This document shows, one piece after another, positions 46,457-55,243 of a stretch of 64,000 bases of DNA (positions are counted from its first letter, which is position 1; every line of letters starts with the position of its first letter). The stretch comes from CAJCBL01 sp035298965. Its GTDB lineage: Bacteria > Verrucomicrobiota > Verrucomicrobiia > Opitutales > Opitutaceae. The stretch is from the NCBI GenBank assembly GCA_035298965.1, contig DATGXO010000147.1, positions 3,817-67,816 on the forward strand, read 5' to 3'. The notes under the pieces were generated by a model. That model was given only the letters and a program-made list of their open reading frames with translations. It was not told the DNA's origin and did not search any database. The position numbers and the translations under genes are program-made.

Positions 46457-47116
46457 GTGACCAACTCCGAATCGCCCAGTCCGCGCGTACACGCCATCGG
46501 AGGCTGGCGCCGGCTCCTGCTCTGGCCGTTGGGCCTGTTGGTCCGCCTCTGGTGCCGCACGCTGCGGTTCGAGCTCGACGACGCCACGCGCGCCGCGCTC
46601 AGCCGCGCCGCCGGGCCCACGGTCTTCACACTCTGGCACAACCGCCTCTTCGTCACCGCCGAGATCTTCCGCCGGTTCCGCAACGGCCGACGCATTTTCG
46701 CCCTCGTAAGCGCGAGCAAGGACGGCGCGTGGCTCGCGGCGTTCTTCGCGGTGATGGGCATGCACACCGTGCGCGGGTCCAGCAGCCGTTTCGGTCGCGA
46801 GGCGCTGCACTCCCTCGCCGAGAAACTCCAGCAGGGAGACGACATCGGCATCACGCCCGACGGTCCGCGCGGTCCCTGCTACGATCTCAAGGGCGGCGGT
46901 GTCATCCTCGCGCGCAAGACCGGCGCCACGACGGTGTTGTTCGGCATCCGTTTCACCCGCGCTTGGCGGCTCCCGAGCTGGGACCGTTTCTACCTGCCGT
47001 GGCCGTTCTCGCGGATCGTGCTGCACGCCGAGGAATGGAGCGCCGAGCGCCTCGCCAGTGACGAGAACGTGCTCGAGTCCGTGCGAGCGCGCCTGCTCGC
47101 GATCAATCCCGATTGA
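46457..47116 (+). CDS. DUF374-type lysophospholipid acyltransferase-like protein
   Basis: A 219-residue protein of the DUF374/LPLAT group that may add an acyl chain in lipid A or phospholipid synthesis. A hydrophobic N-terminal segment (LLLWPLGLLVRLW) anchors it. The acyltransferase signature appears as FTLWHNRLF with catalytic His, followed by SASKDGAWLAAFF and the substrate loop ITPDGPRGPCYDLKGG. The start is uncertain: TTG at 46421 and 46451 and GTG at 46457 are in frame, and the GTG is chosen. It ends 6 bases before a strong hairpin. Confidence 0.85.
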   Translation: MTNSESPSPRVHAIGGWRRLLLWPLGLLVRLWCRTLRFELDDATRAALSRAAGPTVFTLWHNRLFVTAEIFRRFRNGRRIFALVSASKDGAWLAAFFAVMGMHTVRGSSSRFGREALHSLAEKLQQGDDIGITPDGPRGPCYDLKGGGVILARKTGATTVLFGIRFTRAWRLPSWDRFYLPWPFSRIVLHAEEWSAERLASDENVLESVRARLLAINPD

Positions 47117-47121
47117 AAATG

Positions 47122-47149
47122 CGCCCGCCGGGGCGGTCCGCGGCGGGCG
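47122..47149. terminator. Probable bidirectional terminator
   Basis: CGCCCGCC/GGCGGGCG, an 8-bp stem with a 12-base loop, lies between two converging genes. The plus strand continues AATTGTT and the minus strand CATTTTC, short T-runs that make it plausible for both directions. Confidence 0.6.
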
Positions 47150-47219
47150 AATTGTTCGTGGACGCCTGCGCCTTCCGTCGGCTCCTGTGCCGGGCCGGCG
47201 CGGGGCACCTGGTGGCCGA

Positions 47220-47624
47220 TCAGAACGTCGGCACGAGCGTGATCTTGTTGCCCGGTTCGACGACGAAATCGTCGCCCGTGCACCACGTCTCGTCGTTGAT
47301 GAGGAACTTGAAGATGATCGGCTTCGCCGCCGCCTCGATGGTGAAGGACCAGAGATCGTCCTTGAGGCAGTCGAGTGTCTGACCGCGATCCCAGCTCAAG
47401 CCCGGGCCTTCGCCGCGGACGTAGAGCGTGTTGCCGAAACCCACGTCGATGTTCGCCTGGATCACGGTGGGCTGCGGGCCGGCCGGCCGGGGGCGCTTCA
47501 CAGCGGCGACCGGCTTCGGGGCGGCGGCAACCGGGGCGGGAGTCTCGACGGCGGTCGACGTCTTCTTCTTGGTTGAAGTGGCGCGCGGGGCGGCAGCACC
47601 AGCGGAGGTCTTCGTCTTTTTCAT
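47220..47624 (-). CDS. Small protein with basic Ala/Lys/Pro tail and carbohydrate-binding-like domain
   Basis: A 134-residue protein I cannot name. Residues 1-50 are a low-complexity Lys/Ala/Thr/Pro tail like bacterial histone H1-type tails (MKKTKTSAGAAAPRATSTKK, VKRPRPAGPQP). Residues 53-134 form a compact beta domain (IDVGFGNTLYVRGEGPGLSW, CLKDDLWSFTIEA, FKFLINDETWCTGDDFVVEP) resembling CBM20/CBM48 starch-binding Ig-like folds, with aromatic residues W78, W92 and W113 and two Cys. No signal peptide, so it is probably cytoplasmic and perhaps binds glycogen or nucleic acid. Function unproven. Confidence 0.75.
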   Translation of the reverse strand: MKKTKTSAGAAAPRATSTKKKTSTAVETPAPVAAAPKPVAAVKRPRPAGPQPTVIQANIDVGFGNTLYVRGEGPGLSWDRGQTLDCLKDDLWSFTIEAAAKPIIFKFLINDETWCTGDDFVVEPGNKITLVPTF

Positions 47625-47931
47625 CGTTTGGTTTTCAGTTTCAGAACTGCGTCAGGCGGGCGGACCGTTCAGTCGGTTCTCCCGCTGTCCGGGCGCGCTG
47701 GGCGCCGGACGGCCGGTAGCATGGCCAGATTTTCCGATTTGTCACCGCCTTAGTCCGACGAGCGACGGGTTTTCACCTTCGCGCCATCGATCGGATTCAT
47801 GCGGCGCCGGCCGCCGGTGGGGAACCGGCCGGCCGCGTCCGCACCCGCGTCTCGCGCGGTGAAAAAATCGCCGGAAATTCGTGTTTACTCCCGCCAAGAA
47901 TCCCACCTGAATCCCCGCCCTTTCTGGTTTC
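47625..47931. other. Intergenic region upstream of tRNA-Ala
   Basis: About 300 bases. It contains two hairpins: GTCCGG...CCGGAC near 47686-47710 (imperfect, short loop) and GCCGGCC-GCCGGT/ACCGGCCGGC near 47803-47832. No open frame is convincing. A more A+T-rich patch at 47858-47890 just before the tRNA may hold its promoter. Confidence 0.5.
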
Positions 47932-48007
47932 GGGGTCGTAGCTCAGTTGGAAGAGCGCGTCGTTCGCAACGACGAGGTCAGGGGTTCGATCCCCCTCGGC
48001 TCCACCA
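47932..48007 (+). tRNA. tRNA-Ala (CGC anticodon)
   Basis: A 76-base cloverleaf. The acceptor is GGGGTCG/CGGCTCC with the G3.U70 pair that identifies alanine, the D-arm GCTCAGTTGGAAGAGC, the anticodon loop TTCGCAA (CGC, reading GCG), and the T-arm GGGTTCGATCCCC. The discriminator is A and the 3' CCA is encoded. Confidence 0.97.
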
Positions 48008-48135
48008 GGATTCGGCGCGAGTCCGATGATTGCTCGGCCGCACTGGACCACTCCCGCAGCAAGCTCTGCGACAGGCTGCGCACCCGCCTTCCGCTCCGGC
48101 GCGACCCTGTGCGGCAACCGCACCCCTGCACCCGA

Positions 48136-49677
48136 TCACGCGACGCTCACCTGCGTCGGCGCGAGCCCGCGATTGGCAGGGCCGTTGAGCACCTCGCCGC
48201 GGCAATCGAAACGTGAACCGTGCGCGGGGCAGTCCCAGGTTCGCTCCGTCGGATTCCAATGCACGATGCCACCAAGATGCGGGCACACTGCCGAGCACTC
48301 GTGGAACGTTCCGTCCGCGTCGCGGCACACCGCCACCTTCGTCAAGCCGTGGCGCAGAACTGCCCCGGTCCCGGGCGGGACGAGTTTCGCCTTCTCGCCC
48401 TCACCCGCCGTGAGCCAATCCACGTACTGCGCCGCCGCGTTGGCGTTTTCCACCGCATAGTCCTTTGCCGCGCCGGGAGAGACGCGCGACGGATCGTAGA
48501 GCTCGGCCCAGGGATTCTCGCGCCCGACGATGAGGTCCGTGAGTAGCAGCCCCGCGATCGTGCCGTGGGCCATGCCATGCCCGGAGTCGCCCGTCGCAAC
48601 GTACACGTTTTCCGCGTCCAACGGATTCCGCCCGATGAACGCCAGCCCGTCGACCGGCTCCATCACCTGTCCCGACCAACGGAACTGGATCTCGCCGGCC
48701 TCCGGGAAACGCTCCCGCATCCACGCCTCGAGCCGGCCGTAACGCGCCTCGGCGTCGTCCGCCTGACCCGTCTTGTGGTCCTCGCCACCGACGATGAGAA
48801 CCTCGCCCCCAGCAGCGCCGCCCGCCGCCTGCAAGCGTACATAGTGGTACGGATCCTCAGTGTCCCAATACAGCGCCGCCGGCACCGCTCCGGCCGGGAT
48901 CGCCGCTCCGATCACGTAGGTCCGGTAGGCCGCCTGCTTGGTGTGGATGACGAGGCGATCGTTCACCGGAGTGTTCGTCGCCACCACGACGGCGCCGCAA
49001 TTGACCGTCCGCCCGTCGGCCGTACCCACCTGCGCCGAACGACCGCCGTGCACCTCAACAACGTGCGTGCCGGCATGGATCCGCCCGCCAGCGCACACGA
49101 TGGCGCTCGCGAGGGCGGCCAAGTACTTGAGCGGATGGACCTGCGCCTGCCGGGGGAACCGCAGCGCGCGACCGGTGTTAAACGACGCCCACGGCGCGCG
49201 CTCCACGAAGGTAGCCGCCGTGAGGCCCGCGCGCTGCGCCGCCGCAAGTTCACGCTCGAGCAGATCGGGCTGCGCCTGCGCGCCGGTGAAAAGATACCCG
49301 TCGACACGCGCGAAATCGCAGTCGATGCGCAGTTCCTTCACGAGCCGCTCGATCGTGTCGATCGCCACGCCGTGGCTCTCCGCGGCGAGCCGCGCGCCGG
49401 TTCTCCCGTGCAAGCGCTCCAGCTCGATGAACCGGTCATCGAGCGCGTTCGCGAGATGCGCCGTCGTGCGCTCGGTCTCGCCGGAAAGGATCGGGCCGTC
49501 GTCGAGCACCACGACCGTCCTGCCGGCGCGCGTGAGGAAGTACGCAGTCGTCAGGCCGGCGATGCCCGCGCCGACGACGCACACGTCCGCCTGCGCGTTC
49601 TCCGCCAACCTGGGAAACTGCGGCACGGTGGCGGTCGCCATCCACAGCGAGATCGTATGTCCGGCATGCGTCTTCAT
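48136..49677 (-). CDS. FAD-dependent oxidoreductase (DadA-like) with C-terminal Rieske domain
   Basis: A 513-residue fusion. The FAD-binding part begins VCVVGAGIAGLTTAYFLTR and continues in the DAO fold with ALRFPRQAQVHPLKYLAAL and YVATGDSGHGMAHGT. The C-terminal 100 residues form a Rieske [2Fe-2S] domain with CPH at 465-467 and CPAH at 483-486 as ligands. Such FAD/Rieske fusions are known in several bacteria, but the substrate is rarely established. It starts at the ATG 49677; the frame to 49758 adds Arg-rich residues that do not fit. It is divergent from the copper protein gene and near the RND pump, though not in its operon. Confidence 0.9.
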   Translation of the reverse strand: MKTHAGHTISLWMATATVPQFPRLAENAQADVCVVGAGIAGLTTAYFLTRAGRTVVVLDDGPILSGETERTTAHLANALDDRFIELERLHGRTGARLAAESHGVAIDTIERLVKELRIDCDFARVDGYLFTGAQAQPDLLERELAAAQRAGLTAATFVERAPWASFNTGRALRFPRQAQVHPLKYLAALASAIVCAGGRIHAGTHVVEVHGGRSAQVGTADGRTVNCGAVVVATNTPVNDRLVIHTKQAAYRTYVIGAAIPAGAVPAALYWDTEDPYHYVRLQAAGGAAGGEVLIVGGEDHKTGQADDAEARYGRLEAWMRERFPEAGEIQFRWSGQVMEPVDGLAFIGRNPLDAENVYVATGDSGHGMAHGTIAGLLLTDLIVGRENPWAELYDPSRVSPGAAKDYAVENANAAAQYVDWLTAGEGEKAKLVPPGTGAVLRHGLTKVAVCRDADGTFHECSAVCPHLGGIVHWNPTERTWDCPAHGSRFDCRGEVLNGPANRGLAPTQVSVA

Positions 49678-49976
49678 CGCGCGCTCGACCGCGCGCCTCC
49701 TCCTACAGTTCCCCAGCGACGCGAAGAGCGGGCGACGCCCCGACGGGCGTTCTGGCAAACACCCCCAATTTGCGCACCTCCCGCTCCTGTCGCTCCCCGC
49801 GCGGCGCAGGAAACCGCACCGGCGACCGGGCGAATCCGCCGCGCGCTCTCACGGACCCCGCCCGATGCGGGCCGCGCGGCGATGGTTCTATCGTGGCGCT
49901 TCACGACCACCGCGAGCCGCGGCGGTCACACCAAAACCCCGGCGGCCATGCCCGCCATTCCGCGAGAGGAACCATC

Positions 49977-50315
49977 ATGTCACACGAAATGTACCGCGAT
50001 TGCATCCACGCCTGCGAACGTTGTCTCGAAGCCTGCGAACACTGTGCCACCGCGTGCCTGCACGAAGAGGATATCCGCCCCATGGTGCGTTGCATCGAAC
50101 TCGACCGGAGCTGTGCCGACATCTGCGCGCTCGCGATTCGCGAGATGGCGCGCGGCTCGGCCTTCGCCGAGCAGGTCTGCCAGCTCTGCGCGACGATCTG
50201 CGAAACCTGCGGCGAGGAGTGCGCCCAACACCAGATGGACCACTGCCAACAATGCGCCGCGGCGTGCCGCCGCTGCGCCGATGCCTGTCACCAGATGATG
50301 GGGGTGCAGCGCTGA
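49977..50315 (+). CDS. Cys-rich four-helix-bundle copper-binding protein (Csp/DUF326)
   Basis: A 112-residue protein with 19 cysteines, many spaced C-x3-C or C-x2-C along predicted helices (CIHACERCLEACEHCATAC, CQLCATICETC, CQQCAAACRRCADAC). This is the pattern of copper-storage proteins (Csp family), which line a four-helix bundle with Cys and hold many Cu(I). There is no signal peptide, so it would act in the cytoplasm like Csp3. An SD-like GAGAGGA sits a few bases ahead of the ATG at 49977. Its neighbour, the CusABC-type pump, supports copper handling. Confidence 0.92.
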   Translation: MSHEMYRDCIHACERCLEACEHCATACLHEEDIRPMVRCIELDRSCADICALAIREMARGSAFAEQVCQLCATICETCGEECAQHQMDHCQQCAAACRRCADACHQMMGVQR

Positions 50316-50327
50316 CGATAGCTGTTC

Positions 50328-50356
50328 GCGCACCCGCCGTGATCGCGGCGGTGCGC
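50328..50356. terminator. Hairpin between converging copper-protein and pump genes
   Basis: GCGCACCCGCCG/CGGCGGTGCGC forms an 11-bp stem with one bulged base and a 6-base loop. It has no T-run, yet it fills the 54-base gap between two converging genes and may stop or slow transcripts in both directions. Confidence 0.45.
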
Positions 50357-50369
50357 AAGCCTCGCGACA

Positions 50370-53300
50370 TCACCCGATTTTCTCCGCGCCCTCCGGCACC
50401 GGCGATGCGCCGCGCAGTTGGCGCTTCCGCCAGAGGAAGAAAATCGCCGGGTAGACGAGCAGTTCCATCAACGTGGACGTGACAACACCGCCGACCATCG
50501 GCATCGCGATGCGCTTCATCACATCGGCGCCGGTGCCGTGGCTCCAGAGGATCGGCAGCAGGCCGGCGATGATGACCGCCGCGGTCATCGCCTTCGGGCG
50601 GACGCGTTTCACGGCGCCGTGGTAGATCGCGTCACGCAGATCCGCGGGCGTGCGGAGCCGGCCGGTGCGTTTCCATTCGTCATAGGCGAGATCGAGGTAG
50701 AGCAGCATCACGACGCCCGTCTCGGCATCGAGGCCCGCGAGCGCGATGATGCCCACCCACACCGCGACGCTCAGGTTGTAGCCGCTCAGGTGCAGCGCCC
50801 AGAACGCACCAACGAGCGAGAACGGCACTGCGAGCAGCACGATCGCGGTCTTCGTCCACGAGCGGGTGTTCAGGTAGATGATGAAGAGGATGATGAGCAA
50901 CGTGAGCGGCACCACGACCATGAGCCGCTGCTCGGCGCGTTGCATGTACTCGAACTGGCCGCTCCAGAACACGCTGTAGCCAACCGGCACCGCGAGCTCG
51001 CCGCTCGCCTCCGCCTCCGCCACAGCGCGCTGTGCCGTGCGCACGTACGATCCGATGTCGCTGCTCTGCACGTCGACATAGATCCAGGCGTTGGGCACAG
51101 CGCCCTCGCTCTTCACGCCCATCGGCGCAGCGACGACCTTCACGTTCGCCAACTGGCTGAGCGGAATCTGCGCCATCGGCGCAGCGCCCGCACCGGCGGC
51201 GGGGCCGCCCATGCCGCCGCCGGTCGCGCCGAGCGGCTTCACCGGAATGAGCAGTTCGCGCAGTGCCTCCAGATTTTCGCGGTAGTCGCGCTCGTAGCGG
51301 AGGATCACGCCGTATCGTTCGAGTCCTTCGACCGTCGTCGTCAGCGGCATGCCGCCGAGCGCCACCTCGAGGATTTCCTGCACCTCGCCGACCGTGAGGC
51401 CGTAACGGGCGATGGCGTCGCGATCGATGTCGAACTCGATGTAGTTGCCGCCCATCACGCGCTCGGCGAACACGCTCGCCGTGCCCGGCACGCGGCGGAC
51501 GATGTTCTCGATCGCCCCGGCGAGTCGCTCGAGCGTGGCGAGATCCGGCCCGGCGACCTTGATGCCGACCGGCGTCTTGATGCCGGTGGCGAGCATGTCG
51601 ATACGCGTCTTGATCGGCATCGTCCACGCGTTCGTCAGGCCGGGGATCTGCACGGCGGCGTTGAGCGCGGCGACGAGTTCCTCGGTCGTGCGCCGGCGGT
51701 GGGCGGTCACCTGGCCGTCGTGGTCGCGGATGTCGACCGCGGGCCACTCCGCCTCCGGGCGCAACATGATCGTGGTCTCGATCATGTCCATCGGCGCGGG
51801 ATCGGTGGCGGTCTCGGCGCGGCCGATCTTGCCGAAGACATGGTGCACCTCGGGAAACGTGCGGATGATCTGGTCGGTCTGCTGCACGATCTCCTTGGCC
51901 TTCGTCGGCGAGATGCCGGGAAACGTCGTGGGCATGTAGAGCAGGTCGCCCTCGTGGAGCGGCGGCATGAACTCCGAGCCCAGGCTCTGGTAGGGAAACG
52001 CCGGATTCAGTTTCGCCGCCCAAGTCCTGAGCGCGCCCTCCGGCAACGGCCGCACGATCCAGGCATTCCACGGGAAGAACACCCAGCCAACGATCACCGC
52101 CGCGCCCACGATCACCGCCCAGCGGAACCGGATCACGAGGTCGAGCAAAGGATGGTAGAGCCAGATGAGAATACGGTTCAGCGGATTCCGTTCCTCCGCC
52201 GGGATCTTGCCGCGGATGAAAAACCCCATCAGCACCGGCGCGAGCGTGATCGAGAGCAGCGCCGCCGCCGCCATCGAGTACGTTTTCGTGAACGCGAGCG
52301 GTTTGAACATCCGCCCCTCCTGGTCCTGCAACGTGAACACCGGCAGGAACGAAACCGTGATCACGAGCAGCGAGTAGAACAGCGTCGGCCCGACCTCCAC
52401 CGCGGCGTCGCGGATGATGTCCCAGTGCGGCTTCTTCCCGCCGTCGTGCTCGAGGTGCTTGTGGGCGTTCTCGATCATGATGATCGCGGCGTCCACCATC
52501 GCGCCGACGGCGATCGCGATGCCGCCGAGCGACATGATGTTCGAGCTCAGCCCCTGGCCGAACATGATCAGGATCGAAGCCAGCACGGCGATCGGCAGGA
52601 TCGTGATCGCCACGAGCGAGCTGCGCAGGTGCAGGAGAAACGCGAGGCAGACGAGCGCCACCACGATACTCTCCTCGATCAACTTCTCCTTCAACGTGCG
52701 CACCGCGCGATCGATCAGCGCCGTGCGATCGTACGCGACCGTGTAGCTCACGCCTTCCGGCAGGCTCTTCATCGCCGCATCGAGCCGCTTCTTCACGGCC
52801 TGGATCACCTCGCGCGTGTCGACGCCGTACCGCACGACGACCACGCCGCCCACTGTCTCGCCCTCGCCGTTGAGCTCGGCCACGCCGCGTCGCATGTCGG
52901 GGCCGAGTTGCACGTTCGCCACATCGCCGAGTCGGATCGGCGTGCCGCCCGCGCCGCGGCCCACGGCCACCTTGCGAAGGTCCTCGACGCTCTGCACGTA
53001 ACCGCGCACGCGGAGGATGAACTCCTTCTCCGCCAGCTCGAGCGAGCGCCCGCCGACCTCGCCGTTACTCTTCTGCACCGCCATCGCCACGTCGCTGATC
53101 GAGAGGTTGTACGCGTGCAGCCGGTGCGGATCGACGGTGATCTGGTACTGCTTCACGAACCCGCCGACCGACGCCACCTCCGCCACGCCCTCCACGCCCG
53201 AGAGCTGGTAGCGCAAGAACCAGTCCTGCATCGAGCGCAGCTCCGCGAGATCGTGCTTTGTCGAGTTGAGCGCGTACATGAACGCCCAGCCCACGCCCGT

Positions 53301-53699
53301 CGCGTCCGGCCCGAGCCGCGGCGTGACGTTCGTCGGCAGACTTCCCTGCAGGCCGTTGAGATACTCGAGCACGCGGCTGCGCGCCCAGTACGGATCGGTG
53401 CCGTCCTCGAAGATCACGTAGGCGAACGAGTAACCGTAGAACGAGTACCCGCGCACGACCTTCGCCCGCGGCACCGAGAGCATCTTCGTCGTGATCGGGT
53501 ACGTGACCTGGTCCTGCACGATCTGCGGCGCCTGGCCGGGCCACTCCGTGTAGATGATGACCTGCGTGTCCGAGAGGTCGGGGATCGCGTCGAGCGGGAT
53601 GCGCCGCAACGCGTAGATGCCGCCGAAGATCAGCGCCACGGTGGCGGCGAGCACGAGGAACTTGTTCTTCAGCGAGAACTCGATGATGGCCTTGAGCAT
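50370..53699 (-). CDS. cusA: Heavy-metal efflux RND transporter, CusA/CzcA family
   Basis: Inner-membrane proton-driven pump of 1109 residues with the HME-RND layout: TM1 (FLVLAATVALIFGGIYALR), large periplasmic loop, TM2-6, second loop, TM7-12. The segment GAMVDAAIIMIENAHKHLE in TM4 is the HME family motif, and LDAETGVVMLLYLDLAY near the end is usual for CusA-like pumps. Extra residues include a Gly/Ala/Pro patch near 830. It exports Cu(I)/Ag(I) or other divalent metals; the adjacent Csp-like gene favours copper. Its gene is last in the pump operon, 28 bases after the adaptor gene. Confidence 0.95.
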   Translation of the reverse strand: MLKAIIEFSLKNKFLVLAATVALIFGGIYALRRIPLDAIPDLSDTQVIIYTEWPGQAPQIVQDQVTYPITTKMLSVPRAKVVRGYSFYGYSFAYVIFEDGTDPYWARSRVLEYLNGLQGSLPTNVTPRLGPDATGVGWAFMYALNSTKHDLAELRSMQDWFLRYQLSGVEGVAEVASVGGFVKQYQITVDPHRLHAYNLSISDVAMAVQKSNGEVGGRSLELAEKEFILRVRGYVQSVEDLRKVAVGRGAGGTPIRLGDVANVQLGPDMRRGVAELNGEGETVGGVVVVRYGVDTREVIQAVKKRLDAAMKSLPEGVSYTVAYDRTALIDRAVRTLKEKLIEESIVVALVCLAFLLHLRSSLVAITILPIAVLASILIMFGQGLSSNIMSLGGIAIAVGAMVDAAIIMIENAHKHLEHDGGKKPHWDIIRDAAVEVGPTLFYSLLVITVSFLPVFTLQDQEGRMFKPLAFTKTYSMAAAALLSITLAPVLMGFFIRGKIPAEERNPLNRILIWLYHPLLDLVIRFRWAVIVGAAVIVGWVFFPWNAWIVRPLPEGALRTWAAKLNPAFPYQSLGSEFMPPLHEGDLLYMPTTFPGISPTKAKEIVQQTDQIIRTFPEVHHVFGKIGRAETATDPAPMDMIETTIMLRPEAEWPAVDIRDHDGQVTAHRRRTTEELVAALNAAVQIPGLTNAWTMPIKTRIDMLATGIKTPVGIKVAGPDLATLERLAGAIENIVRRVPGTASVFAERVMGGNYIEFDIDRDAIARYGLTVGEVQEILEVALGGMPLTTTVEGLERYGVILRYERDYRENLEALRELLIPVKPLGATGGGMGGPAAGAGAAPMAQIPLSQLANVKVVAAPMGVKSEGAVPNAWIYVDVQSSDIGSYVRTAQRAVAEAEASGELAVPVGYSVFWSGQFEYMQRAEQRLMVVVPLTLLIILFIIYLNTRSWTKTAIVLLAVPFSLVGAFWALHLSGYNLSVAVWVGIIALAGLDAETGVVMLLYLDLAYDEWKRTGRLRTPADLRDAIYHGAVKRVRPKAMTAAVIIAGLLPILWSHGTGADVMKRIAMPMVGGVVTSTLMELLVYPAIFFLWRKRQLRGASPVPEGAEKIG

Positions 53700-53727
53700 G
53701 GCGGGAGAGGGAAACGTCGCCGTCGGT

Positions 53728-55230
53728 TCAACCGCCGTGTTGGTGTGCGCCGGCGGGATGCTGTTTTCGCCACAGCTCCTCGGAGCGTTTGCCGTGTTGC
53801 ACTTCGCTAGTGGGCACGAGATCCATGCCGCACTTCGGGCACTCGCCGGGATGGTCGGTCACCACGTCGGCGTGCGACTCCATCGGGCAGGTGTAGAACG
53901 TCGGCGCGCCGACCGGCGTCGGGGTGTCGCCGTGTACGTGTTCCTGGTGCGCAGGCGACGGCTCTGCGGGTGCCACAAGTTCCGCCGGCTTGGGCGTCGC
54001 GGAGGGGAAAGCCCCGTGGCCGGCATGGCCGCCCGGCAACGCCACGCCGGACGCCGCGTCGCCCTTGATCATCTTCTGGATCGCCTCGCGAAGCTGGCTC
54101 TCGGAATCGAGCATGAACTGGCCCGAAGTCACCACGCGCTCGCCCGCGGCGAGTCCGGCGAGCACCTCGTAATCGCCACCCTCGCTGCGCACGCCGAGGC
54201 GCACCTCGCGCGCGTCGAAGGTGCCGCTATCCTTCGCGATGAAGACTGTGTTGCGCTCGCCGCTGCGCAGGACCGCGATCTCCGGCACGAGCACCGCAGC
54301 GTCGTTCACCTGCGCCGCGAGATGCACATCGGTATACATCCCGGGCCGCAGGAAACCGTCGGGATTCGGGACCACGATGCGCGCCGCCACCGCGCGTGTC
54401 TGTTCGTCGACCTGCGGCAGAAGCCGCGCGATCGTGCCGGGAAACTCGCGACGCGCGCCGTAGCTCGTGCGCACGGTCACCGTCTGGCCCTCGTGCACGA
54501 ACGGCAGGTCGCTCTCGTAGATCTGCGCGATCACCCACACGCTCGATAGGTCCGCGAGCCGGTAGATGCGCTCGCCGGGTTTCATCATCTGCCCGGCCAC
54601 GCCCATCTTCTCGATCACCACGCCGTCGGCCGGCGCGGGAAACACGCGGGTGCGCGGCGCCTCGCCGCCGCGTTCGAGCGCAGCGATCTCCTCGGCCGGG
54701 ATGTCGAGCAACCGCAGCCGCATCTCGGCCGCGCGCGAAAGCGGTCCACGCTCGTCGCGCTCGGCCTTGCGCGCGGCGAGGTAGTTGAGCGCTGCGCCGT
54801 ACAGATCGGGCGAGTAGATCTCGAAGAGCGGATCGCCGGCCTTCACCGCCGTCCAAGTCGCGTTCACATGAAGCTTCTCCAACCAGCCTTCGTACTTCGT
54901 GGTGATGTCGCGGAAACCCTCCTCGTTGTACGCGACCGAGCCGACGGTGCGGATCTCGCGCCGCGCCGGGCCGGTGCGCACGAGCGCGGTCTTGAGGTTC
55001 ATCCGCTGCACCGTCGCGGCGTCGATCTGGATCGTGGTGCCCGCCGCGCCGGCGGCGTCGCCAAGGATCGGTTGCAACTTCATGCCGCAGATCGGGCAGT
55101 CGCCCGGCTGGTCGCGGATGATCTGCGGGTGCATGCCGCAGGTGTAGAGCTGCTTCGCCGCCCAGGCGGCGGGCGCCAGAAGCAGCAACGCGAGCGCGGC
55201 GAGGAGCAGAACGGTGGGACGAGTATTCAT
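53728..55230 (-). CDS. cusB: RND efflux periplasmic adaptor, CusB-like, with two heavy-metal-binding domains
   Basis: Membrane-fusion protein of 500 residues. A signal peptide (LLLAALALLLLAPAAWA) is followed by a heavy-metal-binding motif YTCGMHPQIIRDQPGDCPIC (C31, C45, C48). The HlyD-like core (VWVIAQIYESDLPFVHEGQT, GTIARLLPQVDEQTRAVAAR) is normal, and a second heavy-metal-binding motif sits at the C-terminus, from about 446 (YTCPMESHADVVT, CPKCGMDL). Two such domains, one at each end, are unusual. It lies between the outer-membrane factor and the pump genes (13 and 28 bases). Confidence 0.93.
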   Translation of the reverse strand: MNTRPTVLLLAALALLLLAPAAWAAKQLYTCGMHPQIIRDQPGDCPICGMKLQPILGDAAGAAGTTIQIDAATVQRMNLKTALVRTGPARREIRTVGSVAYNEEGFRDITTKYEGWLEKLHVNATWTAVKAGDPLFEIYSPDLYGAALNYLAARKAERDERGPLSRAAEMRLRLLDIPAEEIAALERGGEAPRTRVFPAPADGVVIEKMGVAGQMMKPGERIYRLADLSSVWVIAQIYESDLPFVHEGQTVTVRTSYGARREFPGTIARLLPQVDEQTRAVAARIVVPNPDGFLRPGMYTDVHLAAQVNDAAVLVPEIAVLRSGERNTVFIAKDSGTFDAREVRLGVRSEGGDYEVLAGLAAGERVVTSGQFMLDSESQLREAIQKMIKGDAASGVALPGGHAGHGAFPSATPKPAELVAPAEPSPAHQEHVHGDTPTPVGAPTFYTCPMESHADVVTDHPGECPKCGMDLVPTSEVQHGKRSEELWRKQHPAGAHQHGG

Positions 55231-55243
55231 GAGAGGGCGCGAG

